Shown: positions 33,701-48,700, counted from the first letter of the stretch. The stretch is 64,000 nucleotides of DNA from Canis aureus (GCF_053574225.1 NC_135616.1:52301001-52365000), one strand, 5' to 3'. The notes: generated by a model from the letters alone, not told the origin. Numbers and translations are program-made.

Positions 33701-36700
33701 GCCTCTTGCCTGCTTCTGCCACCACCCTCCCTGCTGAGGGCCTCCCAGGGTCTCCTCCAACTCTCCTCCATCCAGACTGACTTCCCTAATGTAAGTAAGA
33801 TACTACCCTTTTCATAAACCTCAATATTATCCCATATGAAGTCTGACCATATAGTGAAACTGCAGAAGAACAGAAGGAGGAAAAAGTCTAAGGGTAGCCT
33901 CCTGTATCCATGCCCCCTCCCCAGCATTCTCTCTCATCCTTCAGAAGGACCACTCTAGCCATGAACTTGAAATGCAGGCTGCAACCAGGGGTCGACAGCC
34001 ATCTTGGATGAAGAGTTTAACTACTTTGGGAAGTCAGTGGGATCAGACCTTGATCTGTTTTGTAAAGTCTCCAGGAACATCTATTTTAATAAAAATTCAT
34101 TTGTTACTCCTGCTTTTGGTGCCTTTTTGGTTTCTAAGATTACACGTCAATAGTATATAAAATGTCCAGAACTAGGAAACTGCATCTAATAAATAAAACA
34201 GTTATGAAGAATGGGGACTCTTGCTAATTCAACATACAAAGCTGCCCTGAGATGGACTCCCACAGTCTTATCTCAAAATAGCACATACCACCACCACCAT
34301 CCCCTCAATGTTCCTGTGTTAGGAAATATAAATAAATCTCTCATTTGCTGTTTGTTGTACTCTGCTAAGAGAAAAACTGGTAACACACGGCCTTCATTCA
34401 CTCAATGCAGTGTGAACATATCCTGGCAGGAGAGGAGGGAGCAGCTTCTTCATGACCTTCTGCAAATCTGGACACAGACTTCATTGGCACCATGAAGACA
34501 TGGACCCATCAAAACTTCAGAAAGCCAGTGTTGCTTTAAAGATTCTCCTGGCATCAAAATTAGGGGAAAATCTGATCTTTTCTACTGTAACTATTCGGAT
34601 AATATCAAATACACTATCCACGACAACTGAATCAGAGATCTGCGTTTCCTCACAAGGTCACCATCTGATTCTAGGTTATACCCAGGACCAAAGAAGCAAT
34701 AATGCTGATATAAAATTCTTGACTTTTACTGCCTACAAAGACCAGAAAGTAATGCTCTGTCCCATGTAACATCCAATGGGAAATAGCCCAGAAATAAGGA
34801 TTTCTTGAAGTAACTAAAAACCAACAGCTCTTTACTTAAAAGGCCATCAATGCCAGAAAAATTTGAATATCTAGTGTTATAAGGTGCTACAGCCCTTTTA
34901 GAAGCTGACAGTATCTACTAAAATTTTAAATATACATCATTTGACTCAGTAGGTCTACTTCTGGGACTTTATCTTTTAGCAATAAAAGCCAAACTACATA
35001 AAGATACAGGTACAAAGACATCTGCTGCATCAATGTAGTGGTTAAAAATCCAGAAATGAAAGCAATATCCATTAAGAGGGAAATCACTGAATCGTATTCA
35101 GTGAAATATTAGGCAGCTGTCAAAAAAGGTGTCATTACTATGTACTGACCTAGAAACCAGTCTCTGATAAGCCACTACGTGTGAAAATTAGGCTGTACAA
35201 TTGCACGTAGTATTTGCTCATTGTTTTTTTAAAAAATTCTACATATGGGCATGTGTGTATAAACATACATCTGTGTGTCTTTGTGGGTTTTACAAAAGGG
35301 AAGAAAAGAGTCCCACTAAACTATTAAAACTGGTTACCTTACACACCCAGAAGGAATTGGGAAAGGGAAATTACTCTTTACCATTCTCTGTATCATTTGA
35401 CTGAAGACAACCCACCATGTTATTTGTTAAAAATCTAATTAAAATAAAAAGCTGTACTTTTCATTCTTACCTTCTGGGGAAAGGTTGACCGTTTTAGTAA
35501 AACCTGGGGCAGTGCGTTTGAAGATCTTGGTTCTTTCTCCTCCCACAACCACCTCTGGTCCAAGTAAAGACACCAGTACTGCTAGGCTGTGAAGAGTAAT
35601 TGCCACAATGGAATCGCTGGTATCACGCAAGCCCAGTAACACCTAGGAGCAAATCAGGTCATAAGTGTACACAACCATGTTGCCTGTCTTTTGTCCCCAT
35701 AAACAACCAACTGGACTGCAATCAGTCTATGCTTGCTCAGATGACTTCATTTTTTACATAGGTGTTCTAGGTCAGTAGCTCTCAAAACTGACCGTGGTCA
35801 AGGACCAGTATTTTCCCCTCCCAATCAATCACAGACTGAAACACCATTAAAAATACAATAAAAAACAAAAAGACATTAGAAATAATATAAAATTACTGTG
35901 AAACTGCTATAAAAGGTTCTAGACTTGTCCATCATTCCTGTCAGCTCATGCCCCAGGATCAGAGGCAGCTGAGCACTCAGGAGATCTCAGCTCTTTAAGA
36001 GACGACAGCCTCTTAAATACTGACGACAGCTAGTATTCCAAGGAGGCCTCCCAGCAACTACTGATTAGGCCTGACCCTGCTTACTGTCAGATTAGCTGAG
36101 ATGGGGTGGGGTTCAGGGTGGTATGGCTATAGAGGCCTCTCCAAATCTTTGGAGAATCTAAATATTCAGTCAAAAGACAGAGTGACAAGAGCCTATACCT
36201 GTGGCAGAGGAGCTAACTGCAGACATCTAGTCTGACAACTGGCCCTACCTACCAATGAGCGCAGAGCAGCTTCAGGCCTCTCAACAGCACAGGGAGCAAA
36301 CACTGTCCGCTGTGTCCACAGCAGGCAAAGTGGGTCACAAGAGCTGACTGTGCTAAAGGCAAATGAGGCTCAGCCACAAGAGTAGGGTATGCATCACCCA
36401 TACAGGAGACCCCTCTGGAGTGCCTGGTACTGATGACCTGGCAAGGACTACCCTTTTGGGCACCACAGGACCTCTTCCACACAAGATGTAGCTGATTTCC
36501 CTAATACATAGAAACAAACTGAGAGACAAAATGAAGAGACAAAGGAACATGTCCCCAAATGAAAGAACAAAATCACAACAAAAGAGCTACATGAAATGGA
36601 GATAAACAATATGCCTTATTCGAAGTAATGGTCATAAAGATACTCAATAGACTTGAGAAAAGAGTGGGTGAAATCAGCATTTCAACAAAACAAAAATCAT

Positions 36701-39700
36701 TTCAACAAACAAAATATTAAATTCAATAACAAAAAATACACTAAGGAAATATCAGTTGATTAGTGGATAGAAGATTGATATTGGTGAATCAGCAATTGGA
36801 AAATGGTAATGGAATGCACTCAAACTGAACGGCAAAAAGGAAAATAATAAACATGAGGATAGGTTAAAGGAATTCAGTGACATCAAGCATAATAACAGTA
36901 CTTACAGGAATCCCAGAAGAAGGGGAGAAAAGAAAACAAAACTCATCTGAAGAAATAATTGCTGAAGACATCCCTAATCTGGGAAAGGAAACAGACATCC
37001 AAGCCCAAGAAGCAAGGAGGGCCCCTAACCAGATTAACCTAAGAAGGCCCATGCCATGACACAATATAACTGAAATGAAAATGATCATCAAGAGAGAATT
37101 TTAAAAGCAGCAAAAAAAAAGTAAACAGTTGCAGACAAATAAAATCCCATAACACTATGAGCTGATTTCTCAGGAGAAATTCTGCAGGCCAGGGGGAGTG
37201 GCAGGATACTCAAAATACTGAAAGGAAAAAACCTGCAACCAAGAATGCTCTACCCAGCAAGGTTATTTTTCAGAATAGGAGAGACAGTTTCCCAGACAAA
37301 AGTTCAAGGAGTACATCACTACTAAACCAACCATACAAGAAATGTTAAAGGAATTCTTTGAGTGGAAAGAAAATGACATAATCCATAGTAAGAAAATTAT
37401 GAAAGGAAAAAATTTCACAGGCAAAACAAACATATAGTAAAAGGCAGATAACCACTTTTAGAGCAATATGGAGGTTAAAACACAAAAGAAGTAAAATCAA
37501 CTATAATCTACAAAAATCAAAGAATACACAAAAAAAGATATAAAACATGACCTCATGTACATAAAAGGTTGGGGGGGGGGTAGTAAAAATTAAGTTCAAA
37601 CACAGTCTAAAGAAAGCACTGGAAAGACCATCAACTTAAAATAGACTGCTATACACACAAGATTTTATATATGAACTTAGTGCTAACCACAAATCAAACA
37701 CCTGTAATAGATACACAAAATGTAAAAGAGAAAGGAATCCAAGCACAACACTAAGAAAACCATCAAACCACAACAGAAGAGAGCAAGAGAAGAAAGGAAC
37801 ACAGAAGAACTACAGAAACAACCAGAAAACATGTTTAAAATGGCAGTGAGTACATACCTATCAATAATTACTTTAAACATGAATGAACTAAATTTCCAAT
37901 CAAAAGATGCAAGTTGACTGCACAGATAAAAAAACAAGACCCATCAATATACTGCCTACAAGAGACTCACTCAAATCTAGAGATACATACAAACTGAAAG
38001 TGAAGGAATTAAAAAAGATATTCCAAACAAGTGGAAGTAAAAAAAAGCTGAGGTAGCAATATTTTTTATCAGACAAAATAGATTTTAAAACAAAGCTGCA
38101 GCAGGAAACAAAGAAGCACACCACATAATGATAAAGGGATCAATCCAACAAGAGGATAGAAAAGAAATCCAACAAAACGATAGAACAATAGTAAACAGCT
38201 ATACACACACCATAGAAGCACCTGAATACACAGAGCAAATATTAACAGAAAAATAGTAATAATAATTATAGGTGACTTGAACACCCCACCTACATCAAAA
38301 GATAAATCAGACATAAAATCAAGAAGGAAAGTGTTTTGTTTTGTTTTTTTAAACAGTGGTTTTGAATGACACATTAAACCAAATGAACATAACAGATATA
38401 TACAGAACACTCCATCCAAAACAGCAGAATACATAATCTTTTCAAGTGCACATGGGACATTTTCCACACAAGTCTCAATAAATTTAAGAAAACTGAAACC
38501 ACATCAGGCATCTTTTCTAACCACAATGGTATGAACTAGAAATCAATCACAAGAAGAAAACTGGGAAATTCACAAATACATAAGAGATTAAACCTGCTAC
38601 TGAACAACCCATGGGTCAAAGAAGAAATCAAAGGAGAGAAACAAAAAATAAACCTTATGAGATAAATGAAAATGGAAAAACAACATAACAAAATTTATGG
38701 GATGCAGCAAAAGCAGTTCTAAGAGGGGAATTCACTGTGATAAAAGCCTACCTTAAGAAACAACAAAAATCTCAAACATTAACTTTATACCTCAAAGAGC
38801 TAGAAAAAGAATAAATGAAAAAAAAATAAATGAAACAGAAACTAAAAAGACAACAACAACAAAAAAAACTAAGAGCTGGTTCTTTGAAAAGATAAAACTG
38901 AAAGCTTTAGCTAGACACATCAAAAAAAAAAAAAAAGGGAGGACACAAATATAATCAGAAACAAAAGAGGTGTTACAACTGATACCACAGAAATACAAAG
39001 CATCATAAGAGACTACTATGAGTGATTATATGCCAACAAATTAGATAAACTAGAAGAAATGGATACATTCCTAGAAATATACAACTTCTTAAAACTGAAT
39101 CATAAAGGAACAGAAAATCTGAACAGGCTGATCCCTAGGAAGGAGACTGAATAATCCATAAACTCCCAACAAACAAAAGTCCAGGACCAGATGGTTTCAC
39201 TAGTGAATTATACCAAACATTCAGGGCACCTGGGTGGCTCAGGGTTGAGTGTCTGCCTTTGGCTCCTGTTGTGATTCCAGGGTCCTGAGACTGAGTCGCA
39301 CATCAGGCTCCCCGCAGGGAGTCTATTTGTCCCTCTGCCTTATGTCTTTGTCCCTCTGTCTCTCGTGAATGAATAAATAAAAAAGAATTTATACCAAACA
39401 TTTAAAGAAATAATACCAATCTTCAACTGTTCCAAAAATTGAAGAGGAGAGAACTCAATTTTATAAGGTTAGCATTACCTTGATATCAAAACCAAAGGCT
39501 CTATAAAAAAAAATAAAATTGCACACCAATATCCCTGATAAACACAGATGCAAAATTCCTCAAAAAATACCAGCAAACCACATTCAACAATACATTAAAG
39601 AGATCATACACTATGATCTAGTAAGATTTATTCTAGGGACATAGGGATGTTTCAACTTTTGCAAATCAATGTAATATACCACATTAACAAAATGAAGGTT

Positions 39701-42700
39701 AATAATCATAAAATCACCTAAGTAGATGCAGAAAAACCACTTGACAAAAGCCAACATCCATTTATGATAAAAACTCTCAACAAAGTGGCTATAGAGGGAA
39801 TGTATTTCCACATAATAAACGCCATCTATGACAAGCCCACAGCTAACAATATACTCAACACTGAAAAGTTGAAGCTTTTCTTCTAAGATGAGGAATAGAA
39901 AGATCCCCCTAGTCATGGCCATTATATAAGAAAATAAATCAAAGGCATACAAATCACAAAGAAGGTTTTACTTTTTTTTTTCAGTTTTATGTCACGATTT
40001 TCAGATGATGTATATATGTATATGACTAGTCAGAAAACATATATGTAGTCAAACTCTAAAAGACTCTACTAAAAAAAAAAATCTGTAATAAAAAAAATTC
40101 AGGGGGTCCCTGGGTGGCTCAGCGGTTTAGCGCCTGCCTTTGGCCCAGGGCGCCATCCTGGAGTCCCAGGATCAAGTCCCGCATCGGGCTCCCGGCATGG
40201 AGCCTGCTTCTCCCTCTCCCTGTGTCTCTGCCTCTCTCTCTCTCTCATGGATAAATAAATAAATAAATCTAAAAAAAAATTCAGTACAGTTGCAGGATAC
40301 AAAATTAATATGCAAAAATTTGTTGCATTTCATACACTAATAACAAACTACCAGAAAGAGAAGTTAAGAAAACAATCCCAGTTACAACTGCATCAAAAAG
40401 AATAAAATAATTAGGAATTAATTTAAGGAGGTAAAATACCTATATCCTGAAAAACGTCAGTATTTAATAAAAGAAGCTGCAGACACAAATACATAGAAAT
40501 TTTCTTGTGCTCATGGATTAGAAGAATTAATACTGTTAAAATGCCCATTCTACCCAAACAATCTACAGATTCAATGCAATCCCTATCAAAATACCAATGG
40601 CATTTTTTATAGAACTAGAACAAATAATTCTAAGATTTCTATGGAACCACAAAAGACCTCCAATAGCCAAATCTTTTTTTTTTTTTTCCAAAGCAAACGT
40701 AAGAAGAAAAAAGCTGGAGGTATCACACTCCATGACTTCAAAGCATATTACACAACGCTGTAGAATCAAAACAATATGGTATTTGCTTAAAATCAGACAC
40801 ATACATCAGTGTAACAGAATCAAGAACCCAGAAATAAAGCCATACAATGCAAATCAAAACCACACAATGAGTTATCATCTTATACCTGTCAGAATGGCTA
40901 AAATCAAAGAAACAAAAAATAACAAGTGTTGGTATGGATATGGAAAGAAAGGAACCCTAATACATTGTTGGTGGGAATGCAAATTGGTACAGCCACTGTG
41001 GCAAACAGTATAGAGGTTCCTCAAAAAATTAAAAATAGAAATACCATATGATCTAAAAATTCCACTACTGGATATTTACCCAAAGAAAATGAAAACACTA
41101 ATTTGAAAAGATACATGGGCAGCCCCAGTGGCTTAGTGGTTTAGTGCCACCTTCAGCCCAGGGCACGATCCCCGAGACCTGGGATCGAGTCTCACGTCAG
41201 GCTCCCTGCATGGAGCCTGCTTCTCCCTCTGCCTGTCTCTCTCTCTCTCTCTGTCTCTAATAAATAAATAAAATCTTAAAAAAAAAAAAAAAAAAGATAC
41301 AGGCACATGTTCACTACATGGCTTACTGCATGTTTACTGCAACATTATTTACAATAGCCAAGACATGGAAACAACCTACATGTCCATCAATAGACAAATG
41401 GTAAGAAACACGTTGGATATATACACAGTGGAATACTACTCAGCCGTGACAAAAGATGAAATCGTGCCACCTGAGACAATATGGATGGACCTAGAGGGGA
41501 TATGCTAAGTGAAACAAGTCAGACTCAGAAAGACAAATACCATACGATTCCACTCATGAATGGAATCTAAAAAACAAAACACACACACAAATGAAACAAA
41601 AAGCAGAATCACACCTATAAATACAGAGAACTGATGGTTGCCAGAGAGGAGGGAGAAAAAGGCTGGGCACGATGTCGGGTGAGAGGTACAGGCTTCCAGT
41701 TACAACATATGAGTAAATCACAGGAGAAATAGGCACAGAATGAGGAGTACAGTCAATGATACACTGTAATAGTGACATATCAGGACAAATGAGCCATCAT
41801 CTCATACCTATTAGAATGACTTTTATTAAAAAGACCAGAGGTAACAAGGGCTGGCGAGGATGTGAGGAGGGAACCCTAGTGCACTACTGGTGGGAATGGA
41901 AATCAGTGCAGCCACTTGGAAACAATATGGAGGTTCCTCAAAAAGGAGAACAGAACAGAAGAGAACTACTGTAAGATCCAGCAATTCCAATTCCGGGAAT
42001 TTATCCTTAGAAAACAAAAACACTAACTTACATTTAATTTACATTTAACAACCCCCTCCCATTTACTGCAGGATTATTTATAACATCCAAGATATGGAAA
42101 CCTAAGTGTCCATCAATGGATGAATGAATAAAGAAAATGTGAATTTATACACACACATATACTCACAGAGGAATATAATTCAGCCATATAAAAAACAAAA
42201 TCTTGCCATTTGTGACAACATGGAGAGACTTTGAGAGCATTATGCTAAGTGAAATAAGTGACAGAAAGACAAATACCATATAATCTCACTTATAGGTGGA
42301 ATCAAAAAAACAAAACAGGGGTGCCTGGATGGTTCAATCAGTGGAGCATGTGACTTGATCTTGGGGTTATGGGTTCAAGCCCTACGTTGGGTGTGGAGAT
42401 GACTTAATAAAAATTTTAAAATATTTTTTTATTAAAGATTTTATGTATTCATTTGAGAGACAGAGAGAGAGAGAGAGAGACTGAGAGAGAGAAAGAACAT
42501 GAGCAGGGGGTATGGCCGGGTTTGTGTGGGGGAGAGGGTAGAGGGAGAGGGAGAAGCAAACTCCTTGTGAGCAGGGAGCCTGACACAAGGCTCAATCCCA
42601 GACCCTGAGATCAGGACCTGAGCCGAAGGCAGATGCTTAATCATCTGAGCCATCGAGGCGCCCCCCAAAATTAAAAATTTAAAATAATAATAATAATAAT

Positions 42701-45700
42701 AATAGAAAAAATAAGGAACAAAAGCTCATACAACAGACTGGTGGTGCCAGAGGTGGGAAAGAGGATGGTGAGGAGAGGGCAGAATGGGTGAAGAGGTCAA
42801 AAGGTACAAATTTCCAGTTATAAAGTAAATAAGTCAGGGGTCTCTGGGTGGCACTGTCAGTTAAATGTCTTGGTTTTGGCTCAGGCTACAGGATCGAGCC
42901 CTGTGCTGGGCTCCTCGCTCAGCACAGAGTTACTATAATTTTCCTCTCCTTCTACTCCTCCTGTGTGCTTGCACTCTCTCTCTCAAGTAAATATATCTTA
43001 AAAGAAAAAAAAAAAAAAGTCAGGGGCACCTGGGTGGCTCAGTTGGTTAAGCATCTGCCTTCCACTCAAGTCATGATCTCATCAGGGCACTGGGATCGAG
43101 CCCCATGTCAGTCTCCTTGCTCAGTGGGGAGCCCTCTACCTCTATTCCTCCCCTCGCTTGTGCTCTTTCAAATAAATAAATAAAAATCTTAAAAAAAGTC
43201 ATGGGGATGTAATATACAGCATGGTGACTATCACTAATATTACTTTACTGCATAAAGTTGCAAAGAATGTAAGTCTTAAAAGTTATTAAAAAAAAGAATT
43301 TTATAAACTATGTATGGTGACAGATATCAACAAGTCTTACTGGGGTGATCAGTTTACAAATATATACAAATACTAAATCATGTGGTACACTTAAAACTAA
43401 CGTTATATGTAAATTATATCCCAGTTGAAAAATGTTTTAAATGTTCACTCTCCTTATCTGTATTCATATCATTTCAGGACCATAAACACAGTTCTCGAGC
43501 TGGCAGTGTTCCACTGAGCACACTCAGAATCACTCATCCAGGCTCTCATGCTTATGTTCCCAGCTTTACACACGCAAAAGGACAGGTCTTGGAAAACTCT
43601 CTTAATATCTGATGCACATAACATCTGGCCCAAACTGAGCCAACTGAGATCTCTTTCCAGCAATAACTGGAAGGTAAAGACACCAATATGGCTTGCTAAA
43701 ATGAGAACAATGAACTTGAAAGCTACGGGGACAACCATGTTTGGCCATGTGTACATGCCCATCAATGAAATTGGTCTGTGTTAAGTCAAAAGTGGGACAG
43801 ATAAAAAGAGAAAGGAAAGAAACGAAGACCATATGGCTGAGTCCCATCTGCACTTGATTTCCATGTAAGGTGGTCCTGACATCTTTTTATTAAAGCCTCT
43901 TGTTTTGCTTTCACTTAAGTGGGTTTCAGTTCCTTGCAACCTAAAGAAACTCAACTAAGACAGCCACATGCAGGTCTCAGAAGTTTTGGTCTGTGCCTGG
44001 GTGGCACAGTCGGTTGACTGGTTTTGGCTCAGGGCATGGCCTCACAGTTGTGGGATTGAGACCCGCATCAGGTACCACACTCAGTACGGAGTCTGCTTCA
44101 GATTCTCTCTCCCTGCCCCTTCCTGCTCATGTGCTCTCTCTAAAATAAATAAAATCTTTTTAAAAAATTGGCCAAGTTATTCCCCTACAGAGGAGAGGCT
44201 TCATAGTCTTTCACACGCTGACAACGAGTCATTCTTTGAGCTCGGCTCAGTGCCAATTCTGAGACCTATGAGAACTCGATTGTGGGGGGAGTGCTCTGTC
44301 CCTCTTCTACCCCTTTAGACACACAACATCAGAATAACATTACTGCTGCAGATGTGTTTACAAAGTGCTACGTTGGGTTTGCTTGGCCCTAAAGCCAGCC
44401 CCCCCGCCCCGGGTCTCCCAATATCCATGCACTTGTGTAAACCAACACTTAACCTGGGCTGACTTTACGACTCCCTCAAACCAAGAGAATGTAATGGAGG
44501 TGACACCATCTATTCTTAACCTGTGCCTTAGGAAGGCCACTCTAGTGCTTCTGGTAGTCCTGGGCAGCCATGCAAGATGTCCACCACCCTGTTAGAGATG
44601 GGACAAAGGGGAACAGAGGCCCTGACATATCCTGAGACTACATGGAGAGTGGAGCCTGGCCCAGCTCAGCCTTTCAGCCATCCCCTCCAGCGTGCCAAGG
44701 GACAGCTCATCAGCTGATGTTACTTGGAATCACAGAATCCCCAAACTGTGCCCAGTCAGTCCAAAGAATTGTGAGACAAAAATGACTGTTGTCTTAAGGC
44801 ACTAAGGCACTGGGGGGCGGGGGGGGGGCGGGGGGGGGGCGGGGGGGGGGTGTTATATAGCAACAGCAACAAACCCGTCTCTCTCCTACCTCTTAGCTCC
44901 CTGAAAGCAAGGGACATTCTATACGCCTACAGTCCCAGGGCCTAAACAAAAGACCTGGCAGGAAACCAGGCCTTACGAATAATGTGCAAATAAATTAATC
45001 TCAGGAAAACAAATTACCTGAAAGATATCACAGGGCTGACAAAACCTTTTAAAATCTTGTACTTTAGAAGACTGTCTCCTAAAAAATCATGTCCACCTGG
45101 AATGCGAACTTAAAATGAGATTGCACTGGGTAAAGGTGGGCTCTGAATCCAATGACTTGTGTCTTTTTAAAAAGGCCAAGTGAAGACACGGAGGAAAAAG
45201 GCCACATGACAACAGAGGCAGATCGGCATGACACAGTTACAAGCCAAGAAACGTCAAGAACTGCTGGGAGCTACCAGAAAGCTGGGAACAAAGGCAAGGA
45301 AGGACCCTCCCCTACAGCCTTCAGAGGAAGCACAGTCCCACTGACACCATGATTTCCAGAACCAGAAGAGAAGAGATTTCTATCGTTTTCAGCCAGGCCA
45401 GTTGTGGTAATTTTTTCCATCAGCCACAGTAATCCAGCGCAAACCTGGAGCCCCCGAGCAGCTGATCAACAGGCGGGGGACCACTGGTAGGAATGATTTC
45501 ATGCTCCTCTTGGTTAGAACCGAATTATCTTATGGTATATAATTATGGACACTTGCGGTTTATGTCACAAAGCATCCACAAAGGACTCCTGTTCTTCTTC
45601 CCCAAAGAATTAGCAAACAGAATAACAGTTTTTCCTGGGTTAAGACCAGATATGTTAGTTCAGCAAATCTGCCTATGTGAATGGAAATGCAAGCTGAACT

Positions 45701-48700
45701 TGAGCCCTCTGAATCCCAGTAGCTTTGAAACCCAACCGCTGCCTGAGAGCCTCCGAAGCAACAATATCCATGCTCCAAAACCCCCGCCTTCCTTTGGGCC
45801 CCAAGTGACTAGTGCCTGCTGCACCCACCACTCCTCGCCACACTCCAGATGGCCTGTGCAGCGCCCGCCTCTAACCTGTGGCAAGATGACTTTCTTCAGC
45901 TGCTCCTGAGTGAAGTGCTCCACGTAGGCCTCCAGGTGGGACAGGAGCACCATCCGCACATGTTCCTCGTGAACCTCAAACAGCTGCAGCAGCACCGGGA
46001 TGACCCGTGACTGGAACAGGGCTGGTGACAGTAGACAGGGGGTCTGTCCCCGTGCACTGTCTATCCCCCAGATCACAGGTGGTTAGAGATAAAAAAGAAC
46101 ACTGTCATTTCCGTGAAGGGAGCACAAAGGATAATTTATAAACTGAGCCCTCAACTGCACACACATTCTAAGTACTCTTCTAAATTCTTAGGGGCCCCAA
46201 ACCAAAGGGAACCTTTGTCGTTGACCCAAATCACTCAAGGCTCAATTATCTTAATTGTAGAAATATTTTTGAAATGGTCTATCAGACTTCATCAGTAACA
46301 AAAAAGCTTCTATTTTAATAGGTTCCGGAATCAGTAACTTTTTATATGTTTCCACTTAATGCGGAATTTCATTAACTAAATTAGATCATTATTGCTGTTG
46401 CATTTTATCTGCAAAACCAGGAGGTGTTAAATGTCACAACAGGACTTGACGCTGGGTGGTCATCTCTTCCTGCTAGTTATGGCAGTGGTTATCAGAGACA
46501 CCCATCATCGTCATTTGGGGACCAGTGAATCAGTCTTATAGCAAATTTTTAAAAAGTTCCCCAGGTGATTCAGAAGCACACCCCCATCTAAGGTCTACTG
46601 AGCAACAAAATGTCAGAGCTATAAAGAAAAATTCGGGGACTGGCCAATCAGTATGCTGCACATCTGAAGCTAATGTAACACTGTGTGTCAACTATACAAT
46701 TGGGGAAAACAACAACAACAAAAAACACCTCAGAGAATGACAAAAGATATAAAAAAATTCTACATTGTAAAATAATTACCTATAATGCTACTTTCTTGGA
46801 TTGAGATCTTTTAATAAATTCTGAAACAGAATTCTACCTAACAAAAAATTCTATAGAACTGAGTTAATGCTGTATTCTCTAACCTGGTATGTTACCATCT
46901 GCAGCACTTAACAGGGTATTAGAATAATAACCTCATTTCACATTCAGAAAAAACGGAAGCTCCAAGTAGGAAAGTGATCTCCATGCTTTTCAATCTTTCC
47001 ACTGAAAATACAAAATAAATGGGTTGCTCCTGGGAAGTCAGAAGGCACAGGCCTAACTGCAAATGCAAAAGTCCTATGACGATGTATGCCTTACCTTAAA
47101 ACTCCACGTGCATCTCCTATTCTAATCTTACGTGTGTGTGGACTTTTTCAATATACTACCCTTCTACGGTAAATTTGACTCTCCAGGAGATGCTCCTTAT
47201 TTACCTCATGGGCTCTTGTACCCAGGTTTTAGTCAAAATGATCACCTCATAGGCCAATAGCTATTTTTAGAGACATTCTCTACCTATACCAGGTAGTAAT
47301 CTCAGTCTGCTCAAATAAAGACTAGTAATGCCCAAACTCCTTAATACCCAATAATCCTTTGAAAAAAATTCACCTTTTTTGGGGCCGAGCAAGTGAGGAA
47401 GAAAACTCTTCACAGCGACTGGCTCTGCAAACACCAACTGATTAAGCAGAAGAGGCACCAACCGTGAGGCTATTAACTCCTCTGACAAGCAGCTGACTCT
47501 GTCCAGCAGGAATCTGAGGGCAAAGAAGAAGAACCTGGGAACCTGGCTGTGACATCGGATCCACTCCCTTGTACACTTCAGACATACAGCTCTCTCCTAC
47601 TTCTGTCAGAGTGAAGCACTACGCACTGTGGCCAGGAAAAGTGCACAGGGAGGTCCGAGGTTTTTAGGAGAAATGTAGAGGGTGAGACAAGGCTGCCGGC
47701 ATATATACAAGCTCCGATCTGAGCTATGAAAGGTTGCAATCCTTTCCCCAATAAGCCAGAGGCTTCCTACCCAATAAAAAGGACTTTCTTCAAATTAAAA
47801 AAAACATGGAGGATAGTAGATTATGTAGAGTTTCCACAGTGAACAACAACAAAAAAGCTTTTGTTACTAAACTTTCTAAAATAACACATGTAAGAGCACT
47901 CTGTTAACACACAGATAATTTGGGGCGCTCTGTGGCTCAGTAAGCGGCTGACTCTTGATTCTGGCTCAGGTCATGATGTTGGGGTCGTGGAATCAAGCTC
48001 CATGTTGGGCTCCATGTTCATGAGAGTCTGCTTGGGATTCTCTCTCTCTCTCAACCTCTGCTTTGTCCCCTGCTCTCTGTCTCCCTCTCTCAAAAAAAAA
48101 AATCTTGAAAAAAAAAAAAAAAAGAGGGACCCAGATATTAGGGAGCAACAGTAGTAAACTCTCACTATCACCGTTAGAAGTCCTGCCTCTAACCACATGA
48201 GGAAACAGGCCACTGTGAACAAACAGGTCTACATATTCACTCCTGCTTCCTCCCTAGGTCCCAAGGGTCCCAGGGCCTCCTCTTTCTTCCAACTGCCTTC
48301 CATGCAGCCAACACCCTTCACCCATCCTCTTCCAGGACTGCTATCTTCCATGAGCCCTACTCCCTTAGCCTACAGACGTACTCACATCTCTTCCACCCTT
48401 AAAAATGTCCTTCCCATCTCCACTCCCCTCTCCAGCTACTGTCTGTTCTCTCTTCTCTGAAGCCTCAGGAGGTTTTATCCAATGTCTACTTTCTCACCTT
48501 CTGTTCACTTCTGTACTCACTGTGGCCTGGCTCCCCTTCAGAGAAGGCTGCCCGTGCTCCCTGAACTCCTCGGTGACCAGGCATCCCCCCACCTTCCCCA
48601 GGCTTCTGGGCATTCTCTGAAGTTCCTCTAACCATCATTGCTTTGTCTCACTTCTCAGCCACCCCCTTACAAGGTTGGGTGGGTTCCCCAGGTTACAATC

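Larger units (their letters stand above)
36490..41780 (+). repeat. L1 LINE, long degenerate copy with SINE insertions
   Basis: Reads as L1 on +: ORF1-like start (gaggataggttaaagg...), the ORF1/ORF2 spacer, ORF2 fragments, and a 3' end with 'gaatactactcagccgtgac' and 'tatggatggacctagagggg'. Frames are broken throughout, so it encodes nothing functional. Interrupted by SINEs at 39222, 40103 and 41116. Antisense to SCYL3. Confidence 0.88.
41783..43455 (+). repeat. second L1 3' portion, with SINE insertions
   Basis: Begins in late ORF2 ('catcatctcatacctattag') just after the first L1 copy stops, repeats its 3' ORF2 order and ends with a normal L1 3' UTR ('gtggtacacttaaaactaac', 'ttatatgtaaattatatccc'). 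Diverged from the first copy, so not a recent duplication. Confidence 0.85.

Noticed and set aside
37683..38998. Series of hydrophobic minus-strand frames resembling membrane proteins
   Set aside because: They are the complement of A-rich L1 ORF2; T-rich codons give Phe/Leu runs by chance.
40597..41974. L1 ORF2-like peptides as an active element
   Set aside because: Only short pieces of frame remain, separated by stops and SINEs; the element cannot be autonomous.
44812..44850. CpG island or promoter
   Set aside because: The G-run is low complexity, with few CpGs, and sits in an LTR fossil inside an intron.
45493..46076. 138-codon frames on both strands around 45.5-46.1 kb
   Set aside because: The minus frame contains a true SCYL3 exon (45876-46060) but reads through its splice sites; the plus frame is its shadow plus intron.
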